Positions 11,733 through 23,976 of a stretch of DNA of 64,000 nucleotides are shown here, in pieces. This DNA is from Diphasiastrum complanatum (lineage: Eukaryota; Streptophyta; Lycopodiopsida; Lycopodiales; Lycopodiaceae): the NCBI GenBank assembly GCA_029204225.1, contig CM055092.1:71645895-71709894 (forward strand), in the 5' to 3' direction. The first letter of the stretch is position 1, and each line of letters opens with the position of its first letter. The notes below the pieces were generated by a model. That model did not search any database, had not been told where the DNA came from, and saw only the letters and a program-made list of their open reading frames with translations. The position numbers were made by a program, and so were the translations under genes.

Positions 11733-12475
11733 TACCTAAGCTGTTGATGCATCTATCATCCATAGTTTCAAAAATGACATGAAAGTCAAGATCTAGAGAG
11801 TGTCGATTGCATCTCTCATGCTATCTCAAGCAAATTTGGATCAAGAGCGTTCATTATCATAATGATTGAATCATTTCAGGTATTGTACGGAGTTCAGTGT
11901 GCAGGCATGTGTGAAGTACATCCAAGTTCATTTGGAAAGTTCTCCTCCAAGTTAGATCCAAATTTGGTGCTAAATAGCTTGTTTGAAAGCTAGTTTTGTG
12001 TAGTTTTGTAGCAATTTGTTTCAATCCATCTGGTAGAGCCGATCAAAAGTTATAAGCTTTTAAAGAGGGTTAGGTAGGGAACCTAGACCTATGTGGACAC
12101 ATTTGGTTTGATCATATCTTGCTAGTTTGACCAAAAAATTCAAGAAGAGGCTTGGCAATGTCATCTATTTGAGATCTAGTCATCATTTTGAGGTCATAGC
12201 CACTTTTTTTATACAATTGGCTTGTATTTGAGTGATTTGTGGATTCTTTGAGTGTTTCACACGTTCCAAAAATAGTTTGACCCAAACTTTGCCTATACTC
12301 CATCAATTGATGAGAGGTTGATCTAGTTTGAGAGAGATTGGCAGAGCTAGTGAGATCCATCTCACATTTTGTTGCAAGATCTTGCATAGGAGTTGGTAGT
12401 ACACCTTTCAAGGATCCTATAGTGAGAGAGAAGCAACACTTTATTGTCTAATTCACAAGGAGTCTTCACTATTAC
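11733..12475 (+). other. Untranslated leader of copia D1
   Basis: About 740 bp between the primer-binding site and the gag ATG. A 99-codon minus-strand ORF (12112-12411) has no recognisable motif and is probably chance. Confidence 0.5.
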
Positions 12476-13090
12476 ATGGCATCTATGGGTTCCTTTCTAT
12501 TGGAATCTAGTGAGAGACTATCTACCTCCAACTATTCTATTTGGAAGGTTAGAATGGAGTCAATCTTGATACTCCAAGATGTGATGGACATTGTACTTGA
12601 GATTGAGGAGGAGCCTCAAGTCCTTCAAGAAGTACAAAAGTATAAGAAGAGAGCTAGGATGGCTCTCCATTATATCAAGATGAATTTCTCTAATGAGATT
12701 TTGAGAGAGATTGGTGTCTGTACTTCGGCCAAGGATGCTTGGGATACTCTCAAAGCAATCTATTAGGCCAAAATTACCTCTAGGCTTCTCACTCTTAGAA
12801 ATCAAATGTTCCAAAGTTGTCAAAAGAGTGATGAGAGTGCCACTAATTATGTTTAGAGAGTGAAAGACATTCATAGGGAGCTTGCTTGTATTGGAGCCTT
12901 TCCATCAAACAAAGTGAGCTAGTCCAAGTCATACTCAATGGCTTGAAGGATGAATATGAGAATCTTGTCCAATCCTATGCTATAAGGAGGAGCTACCAAC
13001 CTTGGAGGCTTTGCAAGGAGTGCTAATAGCTGAAGAATCAAGGCATGAGAACAAGCTATCAAGGATGGACAAATTGTCACTCAATCGTAG
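12476..13090 (+). pseudogene. Copia D1 gag remnant
   Basis: It begins MASMGSFLLESSERLSTSNY followed by SIWKVRMESIL, the typical start of plant copia Gag (the F..LD..NY..W...M pattern). It continues through ARMALHYIKMNFSNEILREI and AKDAWDTLKAIY to a first stop at 12764-12766. Readable traces follow (KITSRLLTLRNQMFQ, YV-stop-RVKDIHRELACIGA). Several stops occur and the zinc-knuckle region is unrecognisable. Gag would build the retrotransposon particle; this copy is dead. Confidence 0.8.
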
Positions 13091-13342
13091 GCTAAAAGCA
13101 TGGTTTGGTGGTACAAAAAAAGAACTCATTTTTCATTGTACCTTTTGGTAGTACATTTCACTTTTTGGAGATTTGGGAGGGAGCTTGATAGATGCTACCC
13201 ATGAGTTAATGCAATGAAGGGCCTAGTAATGATGGGCCTACCCTCTTGGAGTATTGGGGGGTAAGTGGTGGGCCTACTCTGTCTCCTCCAATAAAAAATG
13301 TAAATGCATTTCTACCCAAAAAAAGGTAATGAGAAATAAGAC

Positions 13343-14285
13343 TTGATTGCAAGTGATGGAGAAGGCTCTTTATGGCATCAAGCTTCACCTCTTCCACCTT
13401 CAAGAAGGATGACACTTGGTATATTGATAGTGGAGCATCATCTCATACGTGTAGCTCCAAAGATTCATTTTCATCTATTATGCCTTATGAAGGAATCAAG
13501 AAGTCCATATATATTGCTAGTGATCAAGAGTGCAAAATTGAAGGTAGGGACTATTCCCTTGAAGCTTGCATCATCAAAAGTTCTATCTCTTCACAAGTTT
13601 CTTTTTGTTCCCAAGCATACAAAGAATCTTATAAGTGTTGACCAATTACTTGATGGTGGCCTTGATGTCAATTTTCATATTGACAATTGTGTGATCAAGA
13701 AGGATGGTGAGATCCTTGCACATGGATCTAGATATGAAGGCATCTACAAATTGGATCCAAGAGAGAGTGCAAAATCTCTTGATATTGCTTATGAATCCAA
13801 GCTTTCAAAGGAGGATGATCACACAAGATGCACATGTTTATATCTTCTCTCTTCAAGATTTATGGTGCATGATTATTTCCTATTATTCAAAGCATATGTT
13901 GAGATGGAATTCTCATTTAAGATCAAAGCTTTGAGGAGTGATGGAGCTCTCGAAGGAAATACACCATATGAAGTATTATGCAAGAAGCCTAAGGTTGATC
14001 ACCTTAGTGTCTTTGGAAGTTCTTGCATTGCACATATTCCCTTGGAAACAAGGAGGATGGATGATCCAAGCTCATGGATCATGGTTGGATGCTTATCCAC
14101 CAAGGAGACCTATAAAGCCTTTATACTCTCTATTTCAAAAGTGATTGAGAGTAAAGATGTCATATTTTATAAAAGATCTACATTCAACCTTGGAAGGGGC
14201 CGAGATCAAGGCATATCAAGATGCATCTCAAATCATATCTATTGAAGATTATCAAGATGTGAAGGGGTCGAGGTTTGAGGAGGAG
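13343..14285 (+). pseudogene. Copia D1 protease and integrase remnant (RT deleted)
   Basis: The protease active site is intact (DTWYIDSGASSHTCSSKDSF, about 13411-13470). A frameshift near 13560 follows, then LSLHKFLFVPKHTKNLISVD and GLDVNFHIDNCVIKKDGEIL. Integrase is internally deleted: a stub (VEMEFSFKIKALRSDGA) is joined to the integrase C-terminus (TPYEVLCKKPKVDHLSVFGS). Comparison with the fuller D2 copy at 53602-55120 shows the loss of the pre-integrase zinc region and the DDE core. RT and RNase H are absent. Confidence 0.85.
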
Positions 14286-14383
14286 CCTCTTCAACATATG
14301 ATTTCAAGGGGATCTTCAAGATGAATGGCCAAGTCTTTATGGCTCATATTTTATGGTAAAGAGAGGCAAGTTTCAGGTGGTAT

Positions 14384-14693
14384 TGTGAAAATTCACACAT
14401 GTGAGAATGCCCTAATGTGTGAAATTGATCTCCTAAGCATGCACTATAGATCACCTATTGATTGAAATCCAAGATCAATGACAAGATATAAGGCAAAAAG
14501 ACCATTCTACATGCATTCATTCATTACCAAAAGATGTTTCACACGTGTGGAAGACTTCATGAAATAAACTAAGTCCCAACAAGCTCCTCTCCTCGGGTAG
14601 AGAGAGAAAATACTACTTTTGGGCCCATCTAGAGAGAGAAAGCAATACAAGCAAAATTGGCAAATCTCCAAATTGACTCAAAAAACTCACATC
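14384..14693 (-). repeat. Inverted, truncated family D LTR
   Basis: The minus strand reads the 3' part of a family D LTR: the CTCTCTCTA blocks, GGGCATTCTCACATGTG, and the end CACATGTGAATTTTCACA at 14384. No primer-binding site or coding sequence is attached. It lies between D1 pol and the D1 3' LTR, so it is probably a later insertion or inversion. Confidence 0.75.
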
Positions 14694-14718
14694 CTTGAAG
14701 AAGTATGTAGCCTCAATG

Positions 14719-15105
14719 AGATCAAGATACTTTTTTATTTCAAGATTAGATCTATCATGCAAAAAGTTCATAGTTTATGGACTCGTCAAGCTAGTATACA
14801 AAATCTCGGTAATCAATTTTTTTGCTTATCTTGTGATCTTGATCTTCATGATCTTTATGAGGCATAGAGGCATCGAATTTCCATCATGGTACAGCTATTT
14901 TCAAGGGAGGGGAGCTTTCAAGTCAAAGGTCTTCTTCAAGCATGTAAGGAATCGAAGGAAAATATGCAAATATGGTGAAATGATCAAGGAAGGTTGTATT
15001 GGATTTCCATCAAGGAAATCCTCTCATTGCAATGGTGAATTGGCTACAACCAAATATCCTTTGGCTAGTTGTCACACCAAAGGATCTACTCAACAAGCTC
15101 TATGT
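14719..15105 (+). other. Unrecognised ORF with a hydrophobic segment before the D1 3' LTR
   Basis: An open frame continues to a stop near 15108. It begins MRSRYFFISRLDLSCKK and has a long hydrophobic stretch (YKISVINFFAYLVILIFMIF), then a basic Cys-containing tail. It sits between pol and the 3' LTR, the place where extra or envelope-like ORFs occur in some retroelements. I recognise no family and the ORF may be chance. Confidence 0.25.
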
Positions 15106-15136
15106 TAAATTAGAATAGATATCTTTTAAGGACGAG

Positions 15137-15819
15137 TGTAAAAATTTGTAAAAGTTATCTATGTTGAGTTAGGGTATGTTATGTCAATCCATGTGTTAGT
15201 AGGTGATTAGGCCAATTTTGGCATTAGATGTAACTCTAGCAAGTACACATGCTAGATGATGATTAGGCCAAATCCAAGAGTTAGGCACTTGACACATGGC
15301 ATGATGGTAGAGGACTAGTGACACCTTCCTATGTGTTGTCTTGTGATCCATGAAATCACAAGTAAGGGATCCATGAAATTGGTCCAATCAAGTTTGAGCT
15401 ATATGTCACTAAGCCAATCAAATTAGGAGGAAAAGAAGGGGTCCAATCTCGTTTCACTCCTCTTGACCTTTTTTGCTACTTATATGAGTGATAGATCAAT
15501 TCTATGTAAGTTTTTTGAGATTAGATGAGACTCTACACTTAGAACTTTTCTTGGTTTCTCTCTCTACCCGAGAGCTTGTAGTTGGATTCTCTCTCTACCC
15601 GAGAGCAAGGCTTTTTTACACTTATTTTTTTCATCCACAAGTCTCCCACACGTGTGAATGTACTTTGGTGAATGATTTATGCATGTTTCATTGTGCTCTT
15701 GCCTTAGATTTGTGAGATAGATCTTGGAATTCAATCTATAGCTTGATCTTTGTGCAATCACCCACATCTTAGCAGATCAATCAAACTTTTGGATTGTCCC
15801 ACACTTGTGAAATTTCACA
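15137..15819 (+). repeat. 3' LTR of copia D1
   Basis: A 683-bp LTR starting TGTAAAAATT after a purine-rich AAGGACGAG and ending AATTTCACA. It holds the repeated CTCTCTACCCGAGAG block and the CACACGTGTGAA motif seen in all family D LTRs. It pairs with the truncated LTR at 11345. Confidence 0.8.
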
Positions 15820-15948
15820 GATAGATATTCCACACATAAACTAATGACATGCTATCATTTTTGTATCTCATCGAAGCATCATAGTCATGTGGAATTATCT
15901 CAAGTCTACTTCGAGATTTGGGCACATCATCAAAGCAATTTGAATCAC

Positions 15949-16211
15949 TTAGAATTTGCTTCAAACAGGAACACAGATCATGCTACACAATAACATAGAC
16001 AGAAAACACTCTCCACCGCATAGCAACTATATTTCTCAAAATGAAATTACACTGTTCATATAGTTGTTCACTCAGGCAACCCATGCATGAGCCCAGGTTG
16101 CCGTTGGCGGGACGCGTGTCCCGTCGACTTACCTCGTGGCGAGGCCAACTGATCCTTATCAACTGATAGGACCCACAATATAGTAACACAGTGATTCTAC
16201 TTTAATTCTAA
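15949..16211 (-). repeat. 3' LTR of copia family E
   Basis: A 263-bp LTR on the minus strand, about 90% similar by eye to the LTR at 55121-55389. Its ends are TTAGAAT and ATTCTAA rather than TG...CA. On the minus strand it follows the purine tract AAGGGAGAGAG and lies just 3' of the RNase H remnant. Confidence 0.85.
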
Positions 16212-16267
16212 CTCTCTCCCTTAAAGTAGAGTCTATTTTTTATACAGTCATATACATATCTTTAAAG

Positions 16268-16740
16268 TCAACAAACTTTAAGTACAGAAAGCTTTGATCT
16301 AAACTTATCAAACTTTTCTCCAACAAGTGGCTTAGTGAAAATATCAGCTAGTTGTTCTTCTGTGCTACAATGAACAACATGAATTTCACGACTCAGTAGC
16401 CTCTCACGTATAAAGTGATACTGAATCTCAATGTGTTTGGTTCTCACATGGAACACTGGATTCTTTGCTAGCTGAATGCCACTCTGACTGTCGCTATGTA
16501 ATGTCGTGGGATTTTTTTTGCCTCATGTCAACTTCTACCAAGATTTGTCTCAACCATATAGCTTCTTGTGCTGCATTACACATTGCCTTATACTTTGCTT
16601 CTGTGGTGGATAGAGCAATTGTACTTTGCTTCTTACTAGACCAAGAAAAGCAACTACCACAAAACTGGAATACATACCCTTTGGTGGATCTACGATCATC
16701 ATAGTCACCTCTCCAATCCGCATCCACATAATTTCAAAGA
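16268..16740 (-). pseudogene. Copia family E RNase H C-terminus
   Basis: The minus strand encodes YVDADWRGDYDDRRSTKGYV, SCFSWSSKKQSTIALSTTEAKY and QEAIWLRQILVEV. After a stop it continues with SQSGIQLAKNPVFHVRTKHI and the copia terminus STEEQLADIFTKPLVGEKF. The catalytic D and E of RNase H are visible. The frame breaks once near 16490 and the upstream RT is missing beyond 16740. Confidence 0.9.
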
Positions 16741-18000
16741 AAAATTAGTTTTTTTATTATTTCCACCAATAATATATTTCTATGAAATATGCTTCTCTTG
16801 CTTGCTAATGTGAGTTTTTCATCTCTTATGATCACCATATGCTCAAGGTTTCATAAGTTTTTACAAATATTGTTGGATAATGATGTAAAATATATTGCAA
16901 CATACACATTTTATGCACTGGTATAATGTTCATTCAAAAAGTTAAAACATTGAACATAGAAATCCTAAAAAAAAATAACATTATGTTATGTAATGTGATT
17001 TACTCTTCTCCATACGTTTATTTTTTTGCAACATGTTAAGCAACTACTAGTGGTCAATTATATACACCATATATACAACCTAGCAACCTGAAGAAACAAA
17101 ACGTTTCTATTTACAAAGCTTTGCTAGCTTTCAGCCCTTTGCCTGACGAAAATGTTCGCGAACACCAAAGTCAAATGACACGAAGCAAAAATGTTCGCGA
17201 ACATCCTAACGAGAAGACACGAACGCGAAAGAGAATATTTTGCGGTACAGCAGGAGAAAGTCAGACGACGAGAAAGTCAAACGACGCGACACGAAAATGA
17301 TCGCGACACCCTTTCTGCCCTCACGCTCCAAAAAAGGACCAGCAAGATCGTGCAAGTACCCAGAAGTACAGATATCTGATCTGATAGCATGACGTCAACA
17401 GATACACTCTAGGTAGTGGCTAATCTGCCACTCTTGTAATTCCTGATTAGTTGTAGATGTTTAGTTACTCTAATCTAGAAGTTACACAGAGCGACTATAT
17501 ACTCTCTGGATGATACTTGATAAATATATACAAAAAGTAGTCTGATGCTAGTAAGCAATCAAGACGAAAATACAGAATAGAAGTACGCCTGCGTGCGAGA
17601 TAAGTTTATGTAAGCAGGATCCACGGAGATCCACAAGTCCGCTAGTAAGCGAGACATTACTCGTGGGAGAACTGTATTTCTCTCACGCCAACGCACTGCG
17701 TGGATCTCCATGCAGTGCTTGAAGAATCTAAAAATCAGTAGATGATTTTGTACCTGTTGAGCACATGTCACTCTTTTCATGTCTGATCTTGAATGCAAAT
17801 TAGTCTGTTGTTATTCGTATGTCTAATTCACTCTTGTTCATTTAATTTCGCACATTGGTTGAATTCTTGTTGAATGCTACATTAATTTCTAAACGTAGGT
17901 CAGCGGTGCCTGACTACATTCTGGAGGACTATAAGAACGATTCAACTGGCAGTGACCAGCGAGCAGTTCTGAACTCCATCCGAATCCATTAAATTCGCGA
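16741..18000. other. Unassigned, possible LTR-like DNA with TTCGCGAA palindromes
   Basis: TGTTCGCGAACA occurs at about 17154 and 17191, and further CGCGAC-type words follow to 17310. A TATA-like ACTATATACTCTC lies near 17496. A short inverted repeat, GGAGATCCAC (about 17637) and GTGGATCTCC (about 17700), could form a hairpin. The look is that of an LTR or promoter region, but no ends or primer-binding site were found. Confidence 0.35.
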
Positions 18001-21000
18001 TTCTTTCGTGACTGCGAATTCTAACGAGTTCATCAGCAACGGTATTTGGGCAATGCCATGTGAGGGGCAAGCCACTAAGATGTCACTTCACAATGGTTGG
18101 GAATTGAGCCTATGTCTAGTCGGTTGCAGTCAACAACTATACCCATACACCCCGCTGCGATTGACCTTTCCCATACACTTTGAATTAAAACTTTTTCATT
18201 TCAAAATCTTGAGTGACATCTATATAATCTTTTCAAATTGAGTATAGAATCTTAAAAGCCTTTCACAAATGGTTAAAAAAACTCTACTAGCTTTTGCTTC
18301 TCCAATGCTTCGCTTACATTATCCATTTGTTGATTTTCTTGAAATCTTATCATCGTTCTATATTTTTACATGTTCTTCATATAGTCTTGTTTTGGACAAA
18401 ACTTCAATGTAGCAATACTTTGCTCTGAAAATAACTTTGGCTTTGTATTCCAAGCAAACAATATATAAAGATATGCTAACTTATCTATTAACTTCACCTA
18501 AACATGAAATGTGCAAACATGCACATTCTGAAATGGAATTGGCAAAGTTGGTTTTCAATTTGCATCCCTTCTCTCTTGAAATTCTTGTACTCCTTGGTGG
18601 GGGGGATGGGGTAGCTAGACAATAGTGCCTCCAATTACACATAGAAATGTACCCAAAATAAAAAGGTGGCATATGAAATCCTCTTCATTCCAATAGGAAT
18701 ATTCAAATACTTCACACAACCATCAAGAAGCTTTGTCGTCATAATCGTCGCCTCAACTATGTATATAATTGAAACCATGTGCACAACCCCTTTCTTCCCT
18801 TAGTTCAGATATTGCTTGGGCCAAAGCCCACCACCCAGATCTGGTATTGGCCCAGGCATATGATTGTATATGAATGTTATGTCTAGGAAAAAGAGATTTG
18901 AATATTGCCTATGGAATCGAAACTAAGAATAAAATTGGTCCATAAGATCATAAATTATAAGGTAATTATTTTTTATGGTGATTAGTCAAAGCAAAGTCTA
19001 CAACCTCCATCTTTCTTCCATCCAATATAATTCGAGAACTAGAGACCTACTACAATTCTTCCAATCATTTTTTAATCTCCTCATTTTCCATTGTAGTCAT
19101 CCTATGTAGGGACCTATTTGGCAATGCCAAATTTGGGACTAAGGCATGCTCTATCCCCCTAGATAGAGACGATGATGATTGCTTTTGGGAAGCCTATATT
19201 ATTTAGATTGATTTTGTCATATAGCTCTAAGAGTTGTCTTCTTCAACGTGTCTCAAAATAACTAAACTGTACTTTTGATTCTACCGATTATCTTGGAGCA
19301 CTGCTGAGAAGAAATCAAGAGAGTACTAGCTAGCTCTTGATACTTTGGATTGGAAAACATGCCTTTTTTTTTTTTTCCTTTAGTACGAAGAGACCAAAAC
19401 AAACCTTGACTTTTCTCCGAGTAATGAATAAGCCTATGCTACCTTTGGAAGACCATCAAAATAACTAATGGATTCGTCCTACACTTCACCAAACATTTTG
19501 GTGTCCTCTTCTTTGGCTATGAAAGTTTTCTTGGGGCTTTGATAAATTAGATTTGTTTTGGTCAAGCTTCTAAGCATACTTCGTTTCAATCTGTTTTGCC
19601 ATGAGAAACTTGTCTAATCCTTTGATCTCGAAGGGGATCTAACTCGATTATCATGGGAAAAGTAACCCACACTCAAACTTCTTTTGTATTTCAACTTTGA
19701 TGTGGAGCCTTTGAAAAAATTCGTGATATTTCTTTGTTTTATCTTGATAAAAACATTCATGGTATTTTTTAATCTTGAATGGATTGATTTTCGGTCTTGA
19801 CAAAAGATTCATGGCATTAAGACACCCCGTTCACCATATATTGCCGCACAATTTGCCAATCTTGAATAAACTTCTCTTTTCATCCAAGTATGAATCATTT
19901 TTTGGGTTGTTCAAGAATCTAATCTTATGTGGTGATATGTTCAACCAGACCTCGGGATACCTTTTTGTGATCAGAATCTCAACAAAGAGTGTTGTCATGT
20001 CCTTTGTCAACTTATTCAAGTAAAATATAGCTCATCTTGTTTGGCAAGAAGGGGGGTTGTTTTTTATCATGGTTTCTTCACCCAAGTTTCCATTTCAAGA
20101 GTTGACCCACATCGAAAGCAAGGGGGTCCAATGTTGTGTCCACCTCGAAGACTTTTTCAAGTTAAAAAATCTCACTTGTGAGGATTGAGTTGAAACTGGT
20201 TCATGGCCTTATGCAATTCTCAGCCAAGTCCGGAGTTGCTTTGTAATGAGACACCAGAGGCTTCATCTATCGCAATAGCCTTCCCTAGTAATTTGAGCAT
20301 GTTGATCTACTCAGTCATAGCATGCATCGAGGCTTTACATGAGTCCCATACATTTTGAGCTTCATTAAGTATATTATGCATTGCTTCCAACTCCACAATT
20401 CTTGCCTCCATGTTGGCAACTAGATCAGTCACTTCAACTTATAAGGCAATTTTAAGACCTCCAATCAGACATCAGGACACTAATAGAAGACAAATCCTCG
20501 ACTTGGAACTTAAAAGGTTGAAGAAGATGGATATATACAATAATGCAAAAACGATGGGCAATCCCCTAAGAGGACATGAGCTACCTAAACTCTAGTATCA
20601 TTAATGTGTCATGAATGTCTAATGAAATGAGACCTTAATGCCCTACTTGCAATTGATTATAGAAGAAAGGCTCCAAATTATGCCCTTCTGCTAAATATTT
20701 CATATGTGTCTGAAGGGTATCATGTTTGTGAGGTGGGGTACACCAATGTCACATGTAATGTTGCATTTGCATTTCCATACGTTTATACCATAGATGCAGC
20801 CAGCGTTCCAAAACATGACGCAGAACCCCTTTTACCAGATCACTTTTCTTTTTCATTTTCTTTTTGGGTTTTTCTGACTTTTGATCTGGAAATCTCTATC
20901 AAGGTTTCTTGGATCACTGTTTCTCTTTGTTTTTTGTTTTATTTTTCTTAGTTTTATTGTTAAAAATTGCGATCTGAAACGCAGATCACCAGATTGCAAT

Positions 21001-22600
21001 CTGCCACGTCTATGATTTATACCGACATACTTAAGTTTCTATCACTTTGCATGCACTAGAGAGGACACTTGTTCATTATGAAAGATAGCACTAAAAGAGT
21101 AAATCCCGTAGCATGAAAACCTTAGTTCCTCATGTAACCCTACAAAGAGTTACATAAAAGTAGTCCAAATACAGCAACAACTTTCAAAATTAATAAATGA
21201 CTTATGTCATTTTGTGTGATGAGAAATCCTTGTTAGAAAATTCAATTTACACCACGACCCTTTGGAAGTACATAGAAGTTGTGTAACTATCGGCAAAGTA
21301 TATTGTGTGATCAGAGATCCTTGTTAACAAAATCCGATTTACACCACGTCCCTTTGAAAGTAAATAGAAGTTGTATAACTATCAGCAAAAAGCAAGTATC
21401 TCGTCCATGATAAGGATGTATCTATCCAAGAAATATTAAGCTGCTGAATTCAACTTTCTGATTGGTAGACAAGCAAACGCTTGAATGTGCTCTTCTAACA
21501 CCTCTCATGCATAAGTAGACGGAATTGTTGCAAGCATCCATAATACTTAGTACATGTAAGTACACTTCATATACCTGCGGATAACATATCAGGTTTCTGC
21601 AGGATGTAGTCTGCGACTCCACAGAATTGAGACACTGAAAGGTTCCAAGGAACTAGGCGAAGAATAAAATGTATGAATTGTAGCATTGACAAATACATGA
21701 TTAATTTCTATTCTGCTGTATATTTTGTAATGTACGGGTACGGGCAAACTCTGCAAACTCTGTCATACCTAGAGTCGTGGCTGTACAAAACATAGGGAAG
21801 TATGCTTGCAACATTAATGAACAGGGACATTCTAATTTAAGGAAATCGTATTGGTTGCAATTTGCATGATATCGTGCATTCTCAAATGTTGAAGAATGCA
21901 AAATTAGCTTCTGAATTTGTGATCGCATAGGGGGAACTTTGAACAAGTGATTATTCTCTATGAGGCCTCCATATAATGGTCTAGATTCATAGAGCACAAC
22001 ACTCTTATAGAGAGGCAGTTCGTCTGCAAATTTTGTTGGCAGACACAGTGTTCTGCCACCATCAGATTATTGCAATGGTGAAGCAAGCAGGGGGGATATT
22101 CAGGAGAAAAAAAGTTGAGATAGCTTGAAAAGCAAAAGGTGCCTGTAAGGAGAACTAAGTCCGTGACATGAAAGCAACAGATGAGAAAGACTAGACTTCT
22201 AGTCGACTATAAAGCCACTAGCTTGATGGTCCACTCGATGTAATTTGTGCAGCTCTTCTGCTGGCAAGCAAACTGGAGCACAGTTGACCGAGGTATCACT
22301 GCAGTAACGAATAGGAAAAGCAAGCATATTGATGTTTGCAAGTATTTCATGTTGCTGCATTGGACAGGCAAGCAAGATGGAAACCCTTGCCAAAAAGTCC
22401 AATTTGACATTGGATACAGATGTTTGAAGGATGCAAACAACAAAGCGCATACATAGCATTCAAAAAAGGATTATGTAGCCAATACATCTCATAAGATCTT
22501 CAAATCAAATGGAAATGATTGAACTGGCTGCAAAGAAACTCTTAAGCTACTTGCATGAAATCCTCAACCACAAAAGTTTTGAGACTTTGAACTCCCCAAG
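18001..22600. other. Unassigned region downstream of the methyltransferase gene
   Basis: Mostly AT-rich with no intact gene. On the minus strand at about 20440-20210 a readable stretch (EARIVELEAMHNILNEAQNV, later LLGKAIAIDEASGVSLQSNS) looks like a heptad-rich protein broken by stops, possibly a retrotransposon gag remnant. I could not identify it. Nothing else is supportable. Confidence 0.35.
21210..21394 (+). repeat. Tandem duplication, about 92 bp x 2
   Basis: Two adjacent copies of a unit of about 92 bp, about 85-88% identical by eye, at 21210-21301 and 21302-21394. Shared landmarks are TTGTGTGAT, ATCCTTGTTA, TTTACACCACG and AACTATC. It is non-coding. Confidence 0.75.
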
Positions 22601-22633
22601 GAAACAAGAGTCTAAAAACAATGTACTGGGTTT

Positions 22634-23976
22634 CTAAGGCTTTTCCCGGCTCATTAAGCGATATACAACAGTGCCTTTCCGACTTTCTGCTGTAGCAGGA
22701 TATTTGTGAGCGGCTTGCACGTCAAAGTACTTTGATGCCATCCTAAAGAATTGAGCATCCTTCTTCCACCTCCTGACATGAGCAAGCAGAATGAATGGCC
22801 GAAGACCGTTAGAGACTGTGGACACATCCTCCATAGAAGTGGTTCGCTGAACTCCATTCACAAGCTTCTGAGAACCAGTGCTCTCAACAAGCCATTTCAA
22901 TGTCTTCAAAAGCGGATCGAAGAGAGTGTCATAATACACAACATCAGAAGCGAGAACAATGTCAAAACTTCCAAGTTTTTCAACATCTTCCCTAATGCCC
23001 CACCTCAACGTCTCGGTAACTATTACACCACCAAATGCTTCAATCTGTTTCAAGTTAACACCTACATTGTGCCTAAGATTAGGAACAACATGCTCCAGGT
23101 CAGTCAGAACTACTTCTCCACCAAGGAAAGCGGCCACCAGACCAACTAAGCCAGTTCCAGATCCCAGCTCCAACACTCTAAGCCTTCTTCTAGGCGCAAT
23201 GCTTCTCTCTGCGCATCCATTCAGGTGACTTTCGAGCTCTATGACAGAAATAGAGCCGAAGATTGATCAGAGCATGTCATCCATTAAGACTAATCTAGCA
23301 AAAATTCTACCAAGATCTGCTAATGCAACACATTTCTAAGTTACAAATTTAGAATTGATTTCGAGCTATTTGATTTCTTCTTACATTGCCGAAGGTTGAT
23401 CAGTGCATGTCCTTCCCTTGCCCTAATTTGTATTGATTGCATTGTTGCTCCTTTGAGTGGAGAGATTATTCTACCAAAATTTATTTATTTAAGGTTAGAG
23501 ATTGTTTCAGAGCTATCCTTACCTGTTTCTTCTTTCAAAAGAAGTTTATTCTTACCATCTGTGATGCCTGTCGGACCTTCCACAGAGAGCCGAGGCTGCT
23601 GCTGCTCAGTGACAAGACAAGGAATCCACATACCAGCATTCGCGTAAATTTCCTCCAGATACCAGCAAAGGGCGGAGGCTGCAGGCCACAACTGAAAGGA
23701 AAGACCTCTACCCGGAAACTGGCGGATCAAGACCTGTGTTGGAACTTTCCCCTTCCTCATTGTCAGCATCTCATAAACAAAATCCTTCGCTCCCGACTCG
23801 CTGTGCACAGAAAGTTGATCGTCTTGCTCTTGTTCTTGTTCTTGTTTTTGTTGCTGCCGCTCTTCTTCCTCTTCGAAAAACCATCCCTGGATCATCACGG
23901 TCATCGTCTCCAGGGCTTCCTTTTGAGCTGCATCTTCATCTTCCCCCGTCTTCAATCCATCGCTCCCATCCATCAT
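22634..23976 (-). CDS. METTL21-like SAM-dependent protein methyltransferase (two exons)
   Basis: Exon 1 is 23976-23523 and exon 2 is 23238-22634, with a 284-bp intron (donor ACAG|GTAAGG, acceptor TCATAG). The phase-1 join gives a 352-residue protein. The first Met is chosen because the open frame upstream has no other ATG. Exon 1 carries a Glu/Gln-rich low-complexity stretch (residues 35-52) and the family's LWPAA...WYLE segment (96-108). Exon 2 has SAM motif I (LELGSGTGLVGL, 174-185), LTDL (196-199), LRWG near 230, the diagnostic DVVY motif (250-253), and FILLAHVRRW...FF near the end. Family members methylate lysines of chaperones, elongation factors or similar proteins in the cytosol or nucleus; the substrate here is unknown. 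No stop or frameshift is seen. A shorter exon 1 ending at a second GTAAG near 23551 is possible and keeps phase. Confidence 0.85.

Noticed and set aside
12112-12411. 99-codon minus-strand ORF in the copia D1 leader
   Set aside because: It lies antisense in a non-coding leader, starts at an arbitrary codon and has no motif.
22751-23228. Plus-strand ORFs opposite the methyltransferase exon 2
   Set aside because: They are shadows of the minus-strand coding frame, which has clear SAM-binding motifs.
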